A stretch of 64,000 nt of DNA, taken from Peteryoungia wuzhouensis (GTDB lineage: Bacteria; Pseudomonadota; Alphaproteobacteria; Rhizobiales; Rhizobiaceae). Below the pieces are notes generated by a model that saw only the letters and a list, made by a program, of their open reading frames with translations, did not search any database and was not told the origin of the DNA. Position 1 is the first letter of the stretch. Each line of letters opens with the position of its first letter. Positions 18,046-27,734 of the stretch are shown piece after piece. A program made the translations under genes and the position numbers. The DNA is taken from contig NZ_QJRY01000005.1 of assembly GCF_003205195.1 (NCBI RefSeq), positions 62,001-126,000 of the forward strand. Reading direction: 5' to 3'.

Positions 18046-18365
18046 GGCATATGAAAGACGGGTTTCAGATCGACTGACCAGGGTGAATTGTCGGGGTTGG
18101 TTGCCATGATGTCGGCCATATGTGCCCACCAGCGCTTCATCACCGGATGGGACGGAAGGTCGGCCATCTTGTGCGTCTTCGTGCGCGTGAGAACGCCGAT
18201 CAAAAGGTTCGTCTCGGGATCAAGATGGATCGTGTAGTCGCTGATGCCGGCATCATGCAGCAGGTCAACGAGGTCAGGCCAGATCTCGCCATGGCGCTTT
18301 TTGTATTCGGCCTCCATGCCGGGATTGAGCTTCATCTTGAAGACGTGGCGTTCGGTCTCGCTCAT
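18042..18365 (-). CDS. rhaU: L-rhamnose mutarotase
   Basis: A 107-residue dimeric ferredoxin-like-fold enzyme that interconverts alpha and beta anomers of L-rhamnose. Family features are [20 protein letters not shown], with the catalytic His in KRH, then [17 protein letters not shown], and [12 protein letters not shown] with the tryptophan pair that lines the sugar site. It is coupled by 4-base overlaps to both rhaQ (upstream) and rhaK (downstream). Confidence 0.96.
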   Translation of the reverse strand: MSETERHVFKMKLNPGMEAEYKKRHGEIWPDLVDLLHDAGISDYTIHLDPETNLLIGVLTRTKTHKMADLPSHPVMKRWWAHMADIMATNPDNSPWSVDLKPVFHMP

Positions 18366-19372
18366 TGCGCGTTCCTCGCATGCTTGATCCGGCGGGCGAC
18401 GATCGGCAGGGCAATGGTGATGATCAGGAGAAGGCCGATGAAGATCGACATGACGATGCCCGGCACGTTGAGAAGGCCAAGGCCGAAGGTGACGAGGCCC
18501 ATGACGAAAGCGGCGATGACGACGCCGACGATGGTGCCCGAACCGCCGAGGATGGAAACGCCGCCAAGTACGACCATGGTGACGACTTCAAGCTCCCAGC
18601 CTTGAGCGATCGAGGGACGGGTCGAGCCGAGGCGCGAGGTGAGGCAGACGGCGGCGATACCGCTCATCAGGCCGGTCAGAACGAAAAGGATGAACTTCAC
18701 TCGCTCGACCGGAATACCGGAGAAACGTGCGGCATGCGGATTGTTGCCGATGACGTAGACATGGCGTCCGAAATTCGTCCGATGCAGCAGGATGGCGAAG
18801 AGGCACGCCATGACCAGGAAGAGGACGAATTCGAAGGAGAAGACCCACACGACATATCCCTGACCGAAATAGGCAAAATCGGCGGGATATTTGCCAAAGG
18901 CCTGGTCGCCGAGCGTGATGTAGGAGATGCCGCGGAAGAGGCTCATGGTGCCGATGGTCACGACGATCGAGGGGAGCTTCAGGCCGGCAACCAGCAGGCC
19001 GTTGAAGGCGCCGCAGGCAAGGCCGGTGGTGATCCCGATCGCGACCAGACCCGGCGCGCCGACGCCGAGCTGTGCGGCGTAACCCATCGCCGTCGATGCG
19101 AGCGCGATGATCGCGGCAACCGAGAGGTCGATCTCTCCGGCGATGATCAGAAGCGCCATGGCAAAGGCGATCAGCGCCTTTTCCGTGAAGTTGAAGGTGG
19201 CGTCCGACAGGTTCCAGGCATTCAGGAAGTAGGGCGAGGCAAACGAATTGGCGATGAAGATCAGCACCGCCACGCAGAAGAGCAGAACCTCCCAGCTGCC
19301 AAGCAGTCGGCGGAAGGGCGTTTCGAGACGGTCGGGGATGACGCGCTTTGTCTGTTCGGCTGCAGTGCTCAT
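18362..19372 (-). CDS. rhaQ: Rhamnose ABC transporter permease RhaQ
   Basis: A 336-residue CUT2 (RbsC-type) permease with about ten hydrophobic segments. [22 protein letters not shown] and [19 protein letters not shown] are hallmark family segments, with [16 protein letters not shown] near the C-terminus. It starts at 19372, overlapping the rhaP stop by four bases. It pairs with RhaP to import L-rhamnose. Confidence 0.93.
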   Translation of the reverse strand: MSTAAEQTKRVIPDRLETPFRRLLGSWEVLLFCVAVLIFIANSFASPYFLNAWNLSDATFNFTEKALIAFAMALLIIAGEIDLSVAAIIALASTAMGYAAQLGVGAPGLVAIGITTGLACGAFNGLLVAGLKLPSIVVTIGTMSLFRGISYITLGDQAFGKYPADFAYFGQGYVVWVFSFEFVLFLVMACLFAILLHRTNFGRHVYVIGNNPHAARFSGIPVERVKFILFVLTGLMSGIAAVCLTSRLGSTRPSIAQGWELEVVTMVVLGGVSILGGSGTIVGVVIAAFVMGLVTFGLGLLNVPGIVMSIFIGLLLIITIALPIVARRIKHARNAQ

Positions 19373-20361
19373 GCGGTCGCCTCCTTTCCCGCTGCCCGGT
19401 CGCGCAGGATGATGCGGCCCTTCTTGGCCTCGGCGCGGGCGTTGAAGACGACGGCGAGCACGATGACGATGCCCGAGATCGCCATCTGGGCGAAGGGCGA
19501 AATGCCGATGACGGGCAGCGCATTCTTGATGACCCCGAGGAAGAGCGCACCCAAGACCGTGCCGATCACGGTGCCGATGCCACCTGCAATCGAGATGCCG
19601 CCGATGACGCAGGCTGCCACGCTGTCGAGTTCGAAGCCGGCGGCGATGTCGACATAGGCGACGGCGTAACGCGACACCCAGAGGTAACCGGAGAGGCCGG
19701 CCAGCGCGCCCGAAAGCACGAAGGCCAGGAAGCGGGCGCGACCGACATCAATGCCGGCATAGATGGCAGCGACCGGGTTGCCGCCTGCGGCATAGGTCGA
19801 GCGACCGAAGGCGGTTCGGGCAAGAATGAAGCCGATGAGCAGGATGACCGCGATCGCGACCCAGGAGAGGATTGGCAGCCCCAGCACCGGCAGGCGCGGC
19901 ACGCCGAGAAAGTCCGGCTGCATCTGGTGTGCATTGACCCAGGCGCCGCCGGAGAGCACGAAGCTCATGCCGCGATAGATGGTGAGCGTGCCGAGCGTCA
20001 CGACGATCGGCGGGATTTGCAGCGCCCAGACGAGGAAGCCGTTGATGGCGCCCAGCGCTGCACCAATGCCGATCGCGAGGAGCACGAGGAGTGCCAGCGG
20101 CAGGCCCGGAAAGGCGCTGTCGAGCATCGCGACGGCCATACCGGTAAAGGCAAGATTGGCGGCAACCGACAGGTCAATCGACTTGGTGAGGATCACGACC
20201 ATCTGGCCAAGCGCCAGGATGATCAGGATTGAGGTGTCGTTGAAGATCGTGACCAGATTGTCCGGGTTGGCAAAATTGGGCGCGCGGGTGGTGAAGCCGA
20301 GGATCATGCCGATGATGATCAGAGCCAGCAGCATTTCCCGGTTTTTCAGAAGGTTTTGCAT
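19369..20361 (-). CDS. rhaP: Rhamnose ABC transporter permease RhaP
   Basis: A 330-residue CUT2 permease, paralogous to RhaQ. Typical segments are KSIDLSVAANLAFTGMAVA, PPIVVTLGTLTIYRGMSFV, GGNPVAAIYAGIDV and GGISIAGGIGTVIGTVLG. It starts 9 bases after the rhaT stop and is translationally coupled to rhaQ. Two different permease genes, rather than one homodimeric RbsC, are characteristic of the rhizobial rha transporter. Confidence 0.93.
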   Translation of the reverse strand: MQNLLKNREMLLALIIIGMILGFTTRAPNFANPDNLVTIFNDTSILIILALGQMVVILTKSIDLSVAANLAFTGMAVAMLDSAFPGLPLALLVLLAIGIGAALGAINGFLVWALQIPPIVVTLGTLTIYRGMSFVLSGGAWVNAHQMQPDFLGVPRLPVLGLPILSWVAIAVILLIGFILARTAFGRSTYAAGGNPVAAIYAGIDVGRARFLAFVLSGALAGLSGYLWVSRYAVAYVDIAAGFELDSVAACVIGGISIAGGIGTVIGTVLGALFLGVIKNALPVIGISPFAQMAISGIVIVLAVVFNARAEAKKGRIILRDRAAGKEATA

Positions 20362-20370
20362 TGTCGTTCC

Positions 20371-21906
20371 TCACGCATTGCCGGTGGCGGCGCGCACCAG
20401 CGTCTCTGCGGTCAGGCCTTCGCGCTCGAAGATACCGGCCTGCAGGCCCTCGCGCATGACCATGACGCGATCCGACATACCGAGGATTTCGGGCAGTTCG
20501 GACGAGATCATGATGATCGAAAGGCCTTCGCTTGCGAGTTCCGAGATGAAGGCATGGACGGCGGCCTTGGAGCCGATGTCGATGCCCTTGGTCGGTTCGT
20601 CGAGAATGATGACCTTGGGCGAGGTGGCGAGCCACTTGCCGATCACGACCTTCTGCTGGTTGCCGCCCGAGAGCGTGCCGACCGGCACCGAAAGAGCCGC
20701 CGCGCGCAGATCGAGCCGTTCGGCAAAGCGGCGCGCAAGCTTCAATTCATTTGTCGCCTTCAGGAAGCCTGCAACTGAGGTGCGGATCAGCGAGGGCAGC
20801 GACATGTTCTGGTAGATCGGCAGTTCCAGCGCCAGGCCGTGGCGACCACGTTCCTCGGGCACATAGACGATGCCGGCTGTGATCGCATCGGAGGTGTTGC
20901 GAATGGCGATCTCGCGACCTTCGAGTTCCAACCTGCCGGATTTCGGCCTGTTAATGCCGAAGATCGACTGGCAGAGTTCCGAGCGGCCGGCACCGATCAG
21001 GCCGTAGACGCCGAGGATCTCGCCCTTGCGCAAGGTGAAGCTGATATCTCGGAATTCGGTTTCGTGGCTGTAGCTGACGACACTGAGGACAGGCGCGCCG
21101 ATCACGGCCTCGATCTTCGGGAAGACGTCGTGGACGTCGCGACCGACCATCTGCCGCACGATCTCGTCCTGGGGCGTGTCCTTTAGAACGCCGGAGCCGA
21201 CCATGCGGCCATCGCGGAAAACGGCGTAGTTGTCGGCGATCTCGTAGAGTTCGTCGAACTTGTGGCTGATAAAGAGGATCGCCTTGCCCTGGCGTTTCAG
21301 GCCCTCGACGATGCGGAAGAGATCGTCGATTTCCTTGCGCGACAAGGCTGCCGTCGGTTCGTCCATGATGACGATGCGGGCATCAACGGAGAGTGCGCGG
21401 GCGATCGCGACCAGATGGCGCTGGGCGATCGAGAAGTCCTTGAGCTTCGTGGTCGGGTCGATGTCGCTTTCCAGCGCTTTCATCAGCTGCCGGGATCGCT
21501 CGTTGATGGTACGCCAGTCAATGAGGCCGAAGCGCGTGCGCGGCGCATGGCCGAGGAAGATGTTTTCGCCGACGGTGAGCTCGTCGAACAGCACCGTTTC
21601 CTGATGGATGGCGGTGACGCCGGCGTCGATGGCGTCCTGGGCATTGGCGAAGGTGGTAGGCTTGCCGTCGATCAGGATTTCGCCTTCGTTCGGGCGATAG
21701 ATGCCCGTCAGGATCTTGACGAGCGTCGATTTACCTGCGCCGTTCTCGCCGATCAGCGCGGTCACCTTGCCCGGATAGAGGGCGATATCGACCCGATCCA
21801 GGGCTTTAACGCCCGGGAAGATCTGGGAAATGCCCCGCATTTCGAGGATGGGCTCGCCAGCGGGGATCGCGCCCGCCGCGAGCTTGGCAGATTGAACGGT
21901 CATCAT
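20371..21906 (-). CDS. rhaT: Rhamnose ABC transporter ATP-binding protein RhaT (two ATPase domains)
   Basis: A 511-residue CUT2 ATPase with duplicated nucleotide-binding domains. Domain 1 has Walker A GENGAGKST, a Q-loop in TAIHQETVLF, and Walker B IVIMDEPTAALS. Domain 2 has the degenerate GLIGAGRSEL typical of these proteins, signature LSGGNQQKVVIGKWL and VIILDEPTKGIDIG. The first ATG of the pair at 21906/21903 is chosen; a much longer open frame upstream runs antisense-like into rhaS and lacks family similarity. The ribosome-binding site is weak (GGTAAG). Confidence 0.93.
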   Translation of the reverse strand: MMTVQSAKLAAGAIPAGEPILEMRGISQIFPGVKALDRVDIALYPGKVTALIGENGAGKSTLVKILTGIYRPNEGEILIDGKPTTFANAQDAIDAGVTAIHQETVLFDELTVGENIFLGHAPRTRFGLIDWRTINERSRQLMKALESDIDPTTKLKDFSIAQRHLVAIARALSVDARIVIMDEPTAALSRKEIDDLFRIVEGLKRQGKAILFISHKFDELYEIADNYAVFRDGRMVGSGVLKDTPQDEIVRQMVGRDVHDVFPKIEAVIGAPVLSVVSYSHETEFRDISFTLRKGEILGVYGLIGAGRSELCQSIFGINRPKSGRLELEGREIAIRNTSDAITAGIVYVPEERGRHGLALELPIYQNMSLPSLIRTSVAGFLKATNELKLARRFAERLDLRAAALSVPVGTLSGGNQQKVVIGKWLATSPKVIILDEPTKGIDIGSKAAVHAFISELASEGLSIIMISSELPEILGMSDRVMVMREGLQAGIFEREGLTAETLVRAATGNA

Positions 21907-21930
21907 CTTACTTACCGACTGAAGGGGAAT

Positions 21931-21952
21931 CCCGGCGGCAAGGGCCGCCGGG
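21931..21952 (-). terminator. Hairpin between rhaS and rhaT
   Basis: CCCGGCGGC and GCCGCCGGG form a perfect 9-bp stem around a 4-base loop, in the short gap after the rhaS stop. There is no T tract. It is the usual position for a stabiliser that keeps binding-protein mRNA in excess. Confidence 0.65.
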
Positions 21953-21967
21953 TCTGGTCTGCCATGA

Positions 21968-22963
21968 TCAGAAGATCTTGGCGAATTCCTCGACGTTCGA
22001 GGCATTGTAGACGAAGGGATCTGCCATCGCGGCTTCGCCGTTGTCGCCAACCTTGATCTTGCCCATGCGGCCGGCTTCGATTTCCGAACCCGGAGCCGCA
22101 TCGGTTTCGCCCTTGACGATACGATAAGCGATCTGGGTTGCGGAGTAGCCGAGGTCGATCGGGTTCCAGATGGCGAATTCCTTCGTCGCGCCGGACTTGA
22201 TCGCGCCCGCCATTTCGGACGGCAGACCGAGGCCGGTGACATAGACGTCGCCGATCTTGCCGGCATCCTTCACGGCCTGAGACGCTGCGAGAACGCCGAC
22301 GGTCGTCGGAGCGACGATGACCTTGACGTTTGGCTGCGAGGTCAAAAGACCATTGGCTTCGCGATAGCTCTTGTCGGCCAGGTCGTCACCGTAGACGGTG
22401 GTCGCGAGATTGAGGCCAGGGAAGTCCTTCAGCTGTGCCTTCATTTCCTCGATCCAGATGTTCTGGTTGGTCGAGGTGGTGGTGGCGGACAGGATCGCGA
22501 AGTCACCCTTGCCATCAGGCAGGTGGTTGGCGGCGAGCTGCAGGCACATCTTGCCGATCAGCGCGTTGGACGACGGGTTGAGGTGCATGATGCGGCCTTC
22601 AGGCGCTACGCCCGAATCCCAGGAGATGACCTTGATGCCGCGGTCCATGGCCTTCTTGAGGGCCGGGACAACTGCATCCGGATCGTTTGCCGAAATCGCG
22701 ATGGCGTCAACGCCCTGGGCGATCAGCGAGTTGATGACTTCGATCTGGCCTTCGGCCGTGGTCGAGGTCGGGCCGGTGTAGATCACTTCCACACCGCCGA
22801 GTTCCTTGGCTGCTTCCTGCGCGCCCTTGTTGGCAGCTTCAAAGAAGCCGATGCCGAGCGACTTGACCACGAGCGCGATCTTCATGTCGGCGGCCTGTGC
22901 GGCCGAGCCCATGGTTGCGAGTGCAATCGCTGCACCGGCCAGCAACATTTTTGTCAGTTTCAT
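21968..22963 (-). CDS. rhaS: Rhamnose ABC transporter substrate-binding protein RhaS
   Basis: A 331-residue periplasmic RbsB-type binding protein. The signal peptide MKLTKMLLAGAAIALATMG ends in the AQA cleavage site before ADMKIALVVKSLG. The fold's features follow: FFEAANKGAQEAAKELGGVEV, AISANDPDAVVPALKKAMD and VISWDSGVAPEGRIMHLN. A good AGGAAAAT site precedes the ATG. It lies directly downstream of rhaR and upstream of the ATPase and permeases. Confidence 0.94.
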   Translation of the reverse strand: MKLTKMLLAGAAIALATMGSAAQAADMKIALVVKSLGIGFFEAANKGAQEAAKELGGVEVIYTGPTSTTAEGQIEVINSLIAQGVDAIAISANDPDAVVPALKKAMDRGIKVISWDSGVAPEGRIMHLNPSSNALIGKMCLQLAANHLPDGKGDFAILSATTTSTNQNIWIEEMKAQLKDFPGLNLATTVYGDDLADKSYREANGLLTSQPNVKVIVAPTTVGVLAASQAVKDAGKIGDVYVTGLGLPSEMAGAIKSGATKEFAIWNPIDLGYSATQIAYRIVKGETDAAPGSEIEAGRMGKIKVGDNGEAAMADPFVYNASNVEEFAKIF

Positions 22964-23013
22964 ATTTTCCTCCCAGGTTGATGAACTGCTTTACTCTCCC
23001 TCCCGGCGCCACC

Positions 23014-23826
23014 CTAGGCGACCGACGAGGTATCCTCCCTTGCCGAAGAAGCCATCGGCTTCACGGTCATGAGTCTTACGCCGGCGTCGGTGACCATCGT
23101 GGCCGCCTCGTCGGAAATTCCGTCATCGGTGATGATCGTCGAGACCTTGTCGAGCGAACACAGGATCAGGCTCGAACGCTTGGCGAACTTGCTGGAATCT
23201 ACCATCACGATTAGCTCTTCGGCCTGGCGTACCAGCTTCTGTTCGCTCTGGATGACGAGTGCGTCGGACTCCATCACGCCGAGTGCGTTGATGCCCTGCG
23301 CGCCGATAAAAATGCGGCGGGCGTAGAAATTGCGGATCGCGTCATTGTCGAAAGGCGACAGGATCAGGCTCTGGTCGCGATAGATAGCGCCGCCCGGAAC
23401 CGAAACCGTGCATTTCGAGTGCTTCACCAGGTGTTCGGCAATGGCGAAGGAATTGGTCATCACCTGCAGGCGGCGGGCCGACATGAAATGCACCATCTGG
23501 AAGGTGGTGGTGCCGCCATTGATGATGATTGAATCACCTTCTTCGCAGAGATCGACCGCTGCGCGCGCAATTGCGCGTTTCTTGTCGATGTTGACCGATT
23601 CGGAGACGCGGAAAGGGCGGGCGGCGAGATTGCCGAGCTGCGGTGGATGGACAGCCTCGGCGCCACCGCGGACGCGCCTCAGCTTTCCCTGCACGTGAAG
23701 AGACGCGATGTCCCTGCGGATCGTGGCTTCTGAAGCCTCGGTCAGCTCGGCAATATCCTGCACCGTGATCACAGGCTTTTCCTGGATCGCGCTCAGAATA
23801 ATGCGATGGCGTTCGCGTTCGTGCAT
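23014..23826 (-). CDS. rhaR: DeoR-family regulator of rhamnose catabolism
   Basis: A 270-residue DeoR repressor. The N-terminal helix-turn-helix reads ERHRIILSAIQEKPVITVQD and continues through SEATIRRDIASLHVQGKLRRVRGGA when read in pieces. The C-terminal sugar-phosphate-sensing domain has IIINGGTTTFQMV and MVDSSKFAKRS. It is the first gene of the minus-strand transcript, divergent from rhaDI. Two inverted copies of a 19-bp site lie in the intervening region and are the probable operators. The effector is presumably a phosphorylated rhamnose intermediate. Confidence 0.94.
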   Translation of the reverse strand: MHERERHRIILSAIQEKPVITVQDIAELTEASEATIRRDIASLHVQGKLRRVRGGAEAVHPPQLGNLAARPFRVSESVNIDKKRAIARAAVDLCEEGDSIIINGGTTTFQMVHFMSARRLQVMTNSFAIAEHLVKHSKCTVSVPGGAIYRDQSLILSPFDNDAIRNFYARRIFIGAQGINALGVMESDALVIQSEQKLVRQAEELIVMVDSSKFAKRSSLILCSLDKVSTIITDDGISDEAATMVTDAGVRLMTVKPMASSAREDTSSVA

Positions 23827-23867
23827 GGGGTCCTCCCGACGGTGATTTATTCGTAATGTTTTTACGC

Positions 23868-23940
23868 TGTCAATCAGAAGCGATCAAAAATAATTATATT
23901 GCATCGCACAATGAAAAGAAATGATCGAAACTGATTGACA
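23868..23940. promoter_or_regulatory. Paired inverted operator sites, probably for RhaR
   Basis: TGTCAATCAG-N3-CGATCA occupies 23868-23886, and its exact inverse TGATCG-N3-CTGATTGACA occupies 23922-23940. All 16 specified bases match; only the 3-base spacers differ. The two sites face each other across 35 AT-rich bases in the 201-bp region between rhaR and rhaD. DeoR proteins often bind repeated sites of this kind and loop DNA. Assignment to RhaR is by position. Confidence 0.7.
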
Positions 23941-24027
23941 ATCGCGGGATGGCTGCGCGATACCTGCGAACAAGAATGAGATGAGCCGTCGCTGACCGCT
24001 CATGAAAATCAATGCAGGGAGGATGTC

Positions 24028-26124
24028 ATGACGGGCCAAACCCGCCTTCTCGAAAACCGTTGGGATGATGCCTACGCGGCCAAGCTGGATGAGCCCGGCA
24101 AGCTTCTTTACCGTTCCAATCTCCTGGGTGCCGACAAGCGCATCACCAATTACGGCGGCGGCAACACCTCTGCCAAGGTGATGGAAATCGATCCGCTGAC
24201 GGGACAGGCGGTCAAAGTTCTCTGGGTCAAGGGCTCAGGCGGCGACGTCGGAACGATCAAGCTCGATGGCTTTGCGACGCTCTATCAGGAGAAGCTTGAG
24301 GCGCTGAAGGGCATCTATCAGGGCGTCCACGACGAAGACCGTATGGTCGGCTTCCTGCCGCACTGCACCTTCAACCTCAATCCGCGTGCTGCTTCCATCG
24401 ATACGCCGCTGCATGGTTTCGTATCCTTCGCGCATGTCGATCACATGCATCCGGATGCGATCATCGCGATTGCGGCCTCGAAGAATTCGAAGGAATTGAC
24501 GCAGAAGATCTTCGGCTCGGAGATCGGCTGGCTGCCCTGGCGGCGTCCGGGCTTCCAGCTCGGCCTCGACCTCGAAGCCTTCGTAAAGGCCAATCCCAAC
24601 GCCAAGGGCGTGGTTCTCGAAAGCCATGGCCTGTTCACCTGGGCAGATGATGCCAAGGACTGCTACTTGTTGACGCTCGAGATCATCAACAAGGCGATCG
24701 CGTGGTTTGCGAAGGAGACGGAAGGCAAGACGATCTTCGGCGGTGCCGTCGCAAAGAGCCTGCCGGCAGACGAGCGTCGCGCGATCGTTGCAAGACTGAT
24801 GCCAGAGATTCGCGGTCGCATCGGCAAGGCAGAGCGCAAGCTCGGCCATTTCGACGATCAGGATGCCGTGCTCGAATTCGTCAATTCGAAGAACCTGCAG
24901 CCGCTCGGCAGCCTCGGCACGTCCTGCCCCGACCATTTCCTGCGTACCAAGATCCGGCCGCTGATCGTCGATTTCGATCCGGCAAAGCCGGATGTCGATG
25001 CGGTTCTTGCCGGCCTCGACAAGGCGCTCGAAGCCTATCGCGCCGACTACACGCGCTACTACGAGACCTGCAAACACGACAATTCGCCTGCGATCCGCGA
25101 TCCGAACCCCGTGATCTTCCTGGTTCCCGGCGTTGGCATGCTGTCATTTGCCAAGGACAAGGCGACGGCCCGCATTGCCGGTGAATTCTACGTCAATGCG
25201 ATCAACGTCATGCGCGGCGCCTCGACGGTTTCCGAATATCAGGGTCTGCCGGAGCAGGAAGCTTTCGACATCGAATACTGGCTGCTCGAAGAGGCCAAGT
25301 TGCAGCGCATGCCGAAGCCGAAGAGCCTTGCCGGCCGGGTTGCCTTCGTGACCGGCGGCGCAGGCGGTATTGGTCGGGCAACGGCAGACCGTCTGATGGC
25401 GGAAGGTGCCTGCGTGGTGCTGGCCGATATCGACGCGGCGGCACTGGAGCAGACCGTCGCCGACTTCTCGAAGAGACATGGCGCGGATGTGGTCCGCTCC
25501 GTCCAGCTCGACGTGACGCGCGAGGATGCGGTTATCCGCTCCTTCGCCGAAGCCTGCGTGGAATTCGGTGGCGTCGATATCCTCGTGTCGAATGCCGGGA
25601 TTGCCTCTTCGGCTCCGGTCGAAGACACGACGCTTGCCATGTGGGACAAGAATATCAGCATTCTGGCCACCGGCTATTTCCTAGTTTCCCGTGAGGCTTT
25701 CCGCTTGTTCCGTCGCCAGAAGCTTGGCGGCAACGTCGTCTTCGTTGCCTCGAAGAACGGTCTTGCCTCGTCGCCGAATGCGTCTGCCTATTGCACGGCC
25801 AAGGCTGCCGAGATCCATCTCGCCCGCTGCCTGGCGCTCGAGGGCGCCGATGCCGGCATCCGGGTGAACACGGTCAATCCGGATGCAGTTCTGCGCGGCT
25901 CGAAGATCTGGAACGGCGAGTGGCGCGAACAGCGTGCGGCCTCCTCGAAGATCGAAGTCACTGATCTCGAGGAGCACTACCGTAACCGCTCGATGCTGAA
26001 GCTGAATGTTTTCCCGGAAGACATCGCGGAAGCCATCTACTTCCTGGCGTCCGATCTTTCGGCCAAGTCGACCGGCAACATCATCAATGTCGATGCCGGC
26101 AACGCGCAGAGTTTCACCCGCTGA
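24028..26124 (+). CDS. rhaD: Bifunctional rhamnulose-1-phosphate aldolase / short-chain dehydrogenase
   Basis: A 698-residue fusion. Residues 1-430 form a class II aldolase domain that splits rhamnulose-1-phosphate to dihydroxyacetone phosphate and L-lactaldehyde (NYGGGNTSAKVMEID, then SFAHVDHMHPDAIIA with metal-binding histidines, then ESHGLFTW). Residues 435-698 form a short-chain dehydrogenase domain likely to oxidise lactaldehyde (FVTGGAGGIGRATADRL, LVSNAGIASS, SAYCTAKAA with the YxxxK pair, and VNTVNPDAVLRGS). This two-step arrangement is known from rhizobial RhaD. GGGAGG precedes the ATG. Confidence 0.95.
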   Translation: MTGQTRLLENRWDDAYAAKLDEPGKLLYRSNLLGADKRITNYGGGNTSAKVMEIDPLTGQAVKVLWVKGSGGDVGTIKLDGFATLYQEKLEALKGIYQGVHDEDRMVGFLPHCTFNLNPRAASIDTPLHGFVSFAHVDHMHPDAIIAIAASKNSKELTQKIFGSEIGWLPWRRPGFQLGLDLEAFVKANPNAKGVVLESHGLFTWADDAKDCYLLTLEIINKAIAWFAKETEGKTIFGGAVAKSLPADERRAIVARLMPEIRGRIGKAERKLGHFDDQDAVLEFVNSKNLQPLGSLGTSCPDHFLRTKIRPLIVDFDPAKPDVDAVLAGLDKALEAYRADYTRYYETCKHDNSPAIRDPNPVIFLVPGVGMLSFAKDKATARIAGEFYVNAINVMRGASTVSEYQGLPEQEAFDIEYWLLEEAKLQRMPKPKSLAGRVAFVTGGAGGIGRATADRLMAEGACVVLADIDAAALEQTVADFSKRHGADVVRSVQLDVTREDAVIRSFAEACVEFGGVDILVSNAGIASSAPVEDTTLAMWDKNISILATGYFLVSREAFRLFRRQKLGGNVVFVASKNGLASSPNASAYCTAKAAEIHLARCLALEGADAGIRVNTVNPDAVLRGSKIWNGEWREQRAASSKIEVTDLEEHYRNRSMLKLNVFPEDIAEAIYFLASDLSAKSTGNIINVDAGNAQSFTR

Positions 26125-26133
26125 CCTCCCAAG

Positions 26134-26161
26134 AGCCTCGCGGCGGTTTCGCCGCGAGGCT
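26134..26161 (+). terminator. Strong hairpin between rhaD and rhaI
   Basis: AGCCTCGCGGC (26134-26144) pairs perfectly over 11 bp with GCCGCGAGGCT (26151-26161) around a 6-base loop, 9 bases after the rhaD stop. No T run follows, so partial termination or message stabilisation is more likely than full termination. Confidence 0.7.
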
Positions 26162-26292
26162 GTCAGCCGCTCTGCCGGGCGATTGGGTGAAATGGGGTGT
26201 GGAGGAGAGGGGCGTTGCGCCTCTCGCATGATGTCCCCTGAAATGCGACAGATGCGCTGAAGCAAGGTTCTTCATGCGCGAAGGAGGATCAA

Positions 26293-27585
26293 ATGAACGA
26301 GACCCGGATCGCCGCAGATGTCATCGCGGCAGAAAACGAGCGTCGTCAGAGCGCCCATCAGAGCGACTATGAGGCGCTGGGCGCCAAGCTTTCCCGCCAG
26401 TCGATCGACATCGAGGCCGTGACGGCCAAGGTCGCGGAGTTTTCCGTTGCGGTTCCTTCCTGGGGGGTGGGCACAGGCGGCACGCGTTTTGCGCGCTTCC
26501 CCGGTCTCGGTGAGCCGCGACACATCTTCGACAAGCTCGACGACTGCGGCGTGATCCAGCAGCTGACGCGTGCCACGCCGACGGTCTCGCTGCATATCCC
26601 GTGGGACAAGGCCGATCCGAAGGAGCTCAGGGCCAAGGCCGATGCGCTGGGCCTCGGCTTCGACGCGATGAACTCGAACACCTTCTCGGATGGCGCTGAT
26701 CAGGCGCATTCCTACAAGTTCGGTTCGCTGAGCCATGTGGACGCAGCAACCCGTCGTCAGGCCGTCGAGCACAATATCGAATGCATCGAACTTGGTGCCG
26801 CACTCGGCTCCAAGGCGCTGACGGTGTGGATCGGTGACGGTTCGAACTTCCCGGGGCAGAGCAACTTCACCCGCCAGTTCGAGCGTTATCTCGAAGCGAT
26901 GCGCGACATCTACAAGGCGCTGCCGGATGACTGGCGGCTGTTCTCCGAACACAAGATGTATGAGCCGGCTTTCTATTCGACGGTCGTGCAGGACTGGGGC
27001 ACAAACTATCTGATCGCCCAGACGCTTGGTGATAAGGCCTTCTGCCTCGTCGACCTCGGGCATCATGCGCCGAATACGAATATCGAAATGATCGTCGCGC
27101 GCCTGATCCAGTTCGGCAAGCTCGGCGGCTTCCACTTCAACGACTCGAAATATGGGGATGACGATCTGGATGCCGGTTCGGTCGAACCCTACCGCCTCTT
27201 CCTCGTCTTCAACGAGTTGGTTGATGCCGAGCATCGTGGCGTGAAGGGCTTCCACCCGGCGCATATGATCGACCAGAGTCACAACGTGACGGACCCGATC
27301 GAGAGCCTGATTGCAAGCGCCAACGAGATCCGCCGTGCCTATGCGCAGGCGCTTCTGGTGGATCGCGCAGCGCTCGAAGGTTACCAGTCCGGGAATGACG
27401 CGCTGATGGCGACAGATACGCTGAAGCGCGCCTATCGCACCGACGTCGAGCCGATCCTGGCGGAGGCCCGTCGTCGGGCTGGTGGTGCGATCAACCCGGT
27501 TGCCACCTATCGCGCCAGCGGCTATCGCGCGAGGGTCGCCGCAGAACGCCCCGCCGTAAAGGGCGGTTCCGGCGGCATCGTTTGA
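26293..27585 (+). CDS. rhaI: L-rhamnose isomerase (rhizobial/Pseudomonas-type)
   Basis: A 430-residue TIM-barrel metal isomerase that converts L-rhamnose to L-rhamnulose. It belongs to the group distinct from enterobacterial RhaA. Diagnostic stretches include VAVPSWGVGTGGTRFARFPG, FDKLDDCGVIQQLTRATPTV and SLHIPWDKAD. Metal-site residues lie in LFSEHKMYEPAFYSTVVQDW, LVDLGHHAPNTNIEMIVARL and GGFHFNDSKYGDDDLDAGS. AGGAGG precedes the ATG at 26293. It is second in the rhaDI operon. Confidence 0.95.
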   Translation: MNETRIAADVIAAENERRQSAHQSDYEALGAKLSRQSIDIEAVTAKVAEFSVAVPSWGVGTGGTRFARFPGLGEPRHIFDKLDDCGVIQQLTRATPTVSLHIPWDKADPKELRAKADALGLGFDAMNSNTFSDGADQAHSYKFGSLSHVDAATRRQAVEHNIECIELGAALGSKALTVWIGDGSNFPGQSNFTRQFERYLEAMRDIYKALPDDWRLFSEHKMYEPAFYSTVVQDWGTNYLIAQTLGDKAFCLVDLGHHAPNTNIEMIVARLIQFGKLGGFHFNDSKYGDDDLDAGSVEPYRLFLVFNELVDAEHRGVKGFHPAHMIDQSHNVTDPIESLIASANEIRRAYAQALLVDRAALEGYQSGNDALMATDTLKRAYRTDVEPILAEARRRAGGAINPVATYRASGYRARVAAERPAVKGGSGGIV

Positions 27586-27734
27586 GGTTGTTGGGCCATT
27601 AGGTCTCTCTCAGCGTGAGATCCATAATTCTGCATACGCCGCACGGAGCAGCTAAATAATTGACGAAGCTAAATCTTCTGGACGCGCCGCAGGTCAGCTC
27701 CAGCTAAGGCGTTCGGTACTTTGCCATCATTCCT

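Noticed and set aside
18365..19657. 430-codon plus-strand open frame across rhaQ/rhaP
   Set aside because: Antisense shadow of two certain permease genes; the Asp/Glu/Gly-rich translation is typical of reversed hydrophobic coding sequence.
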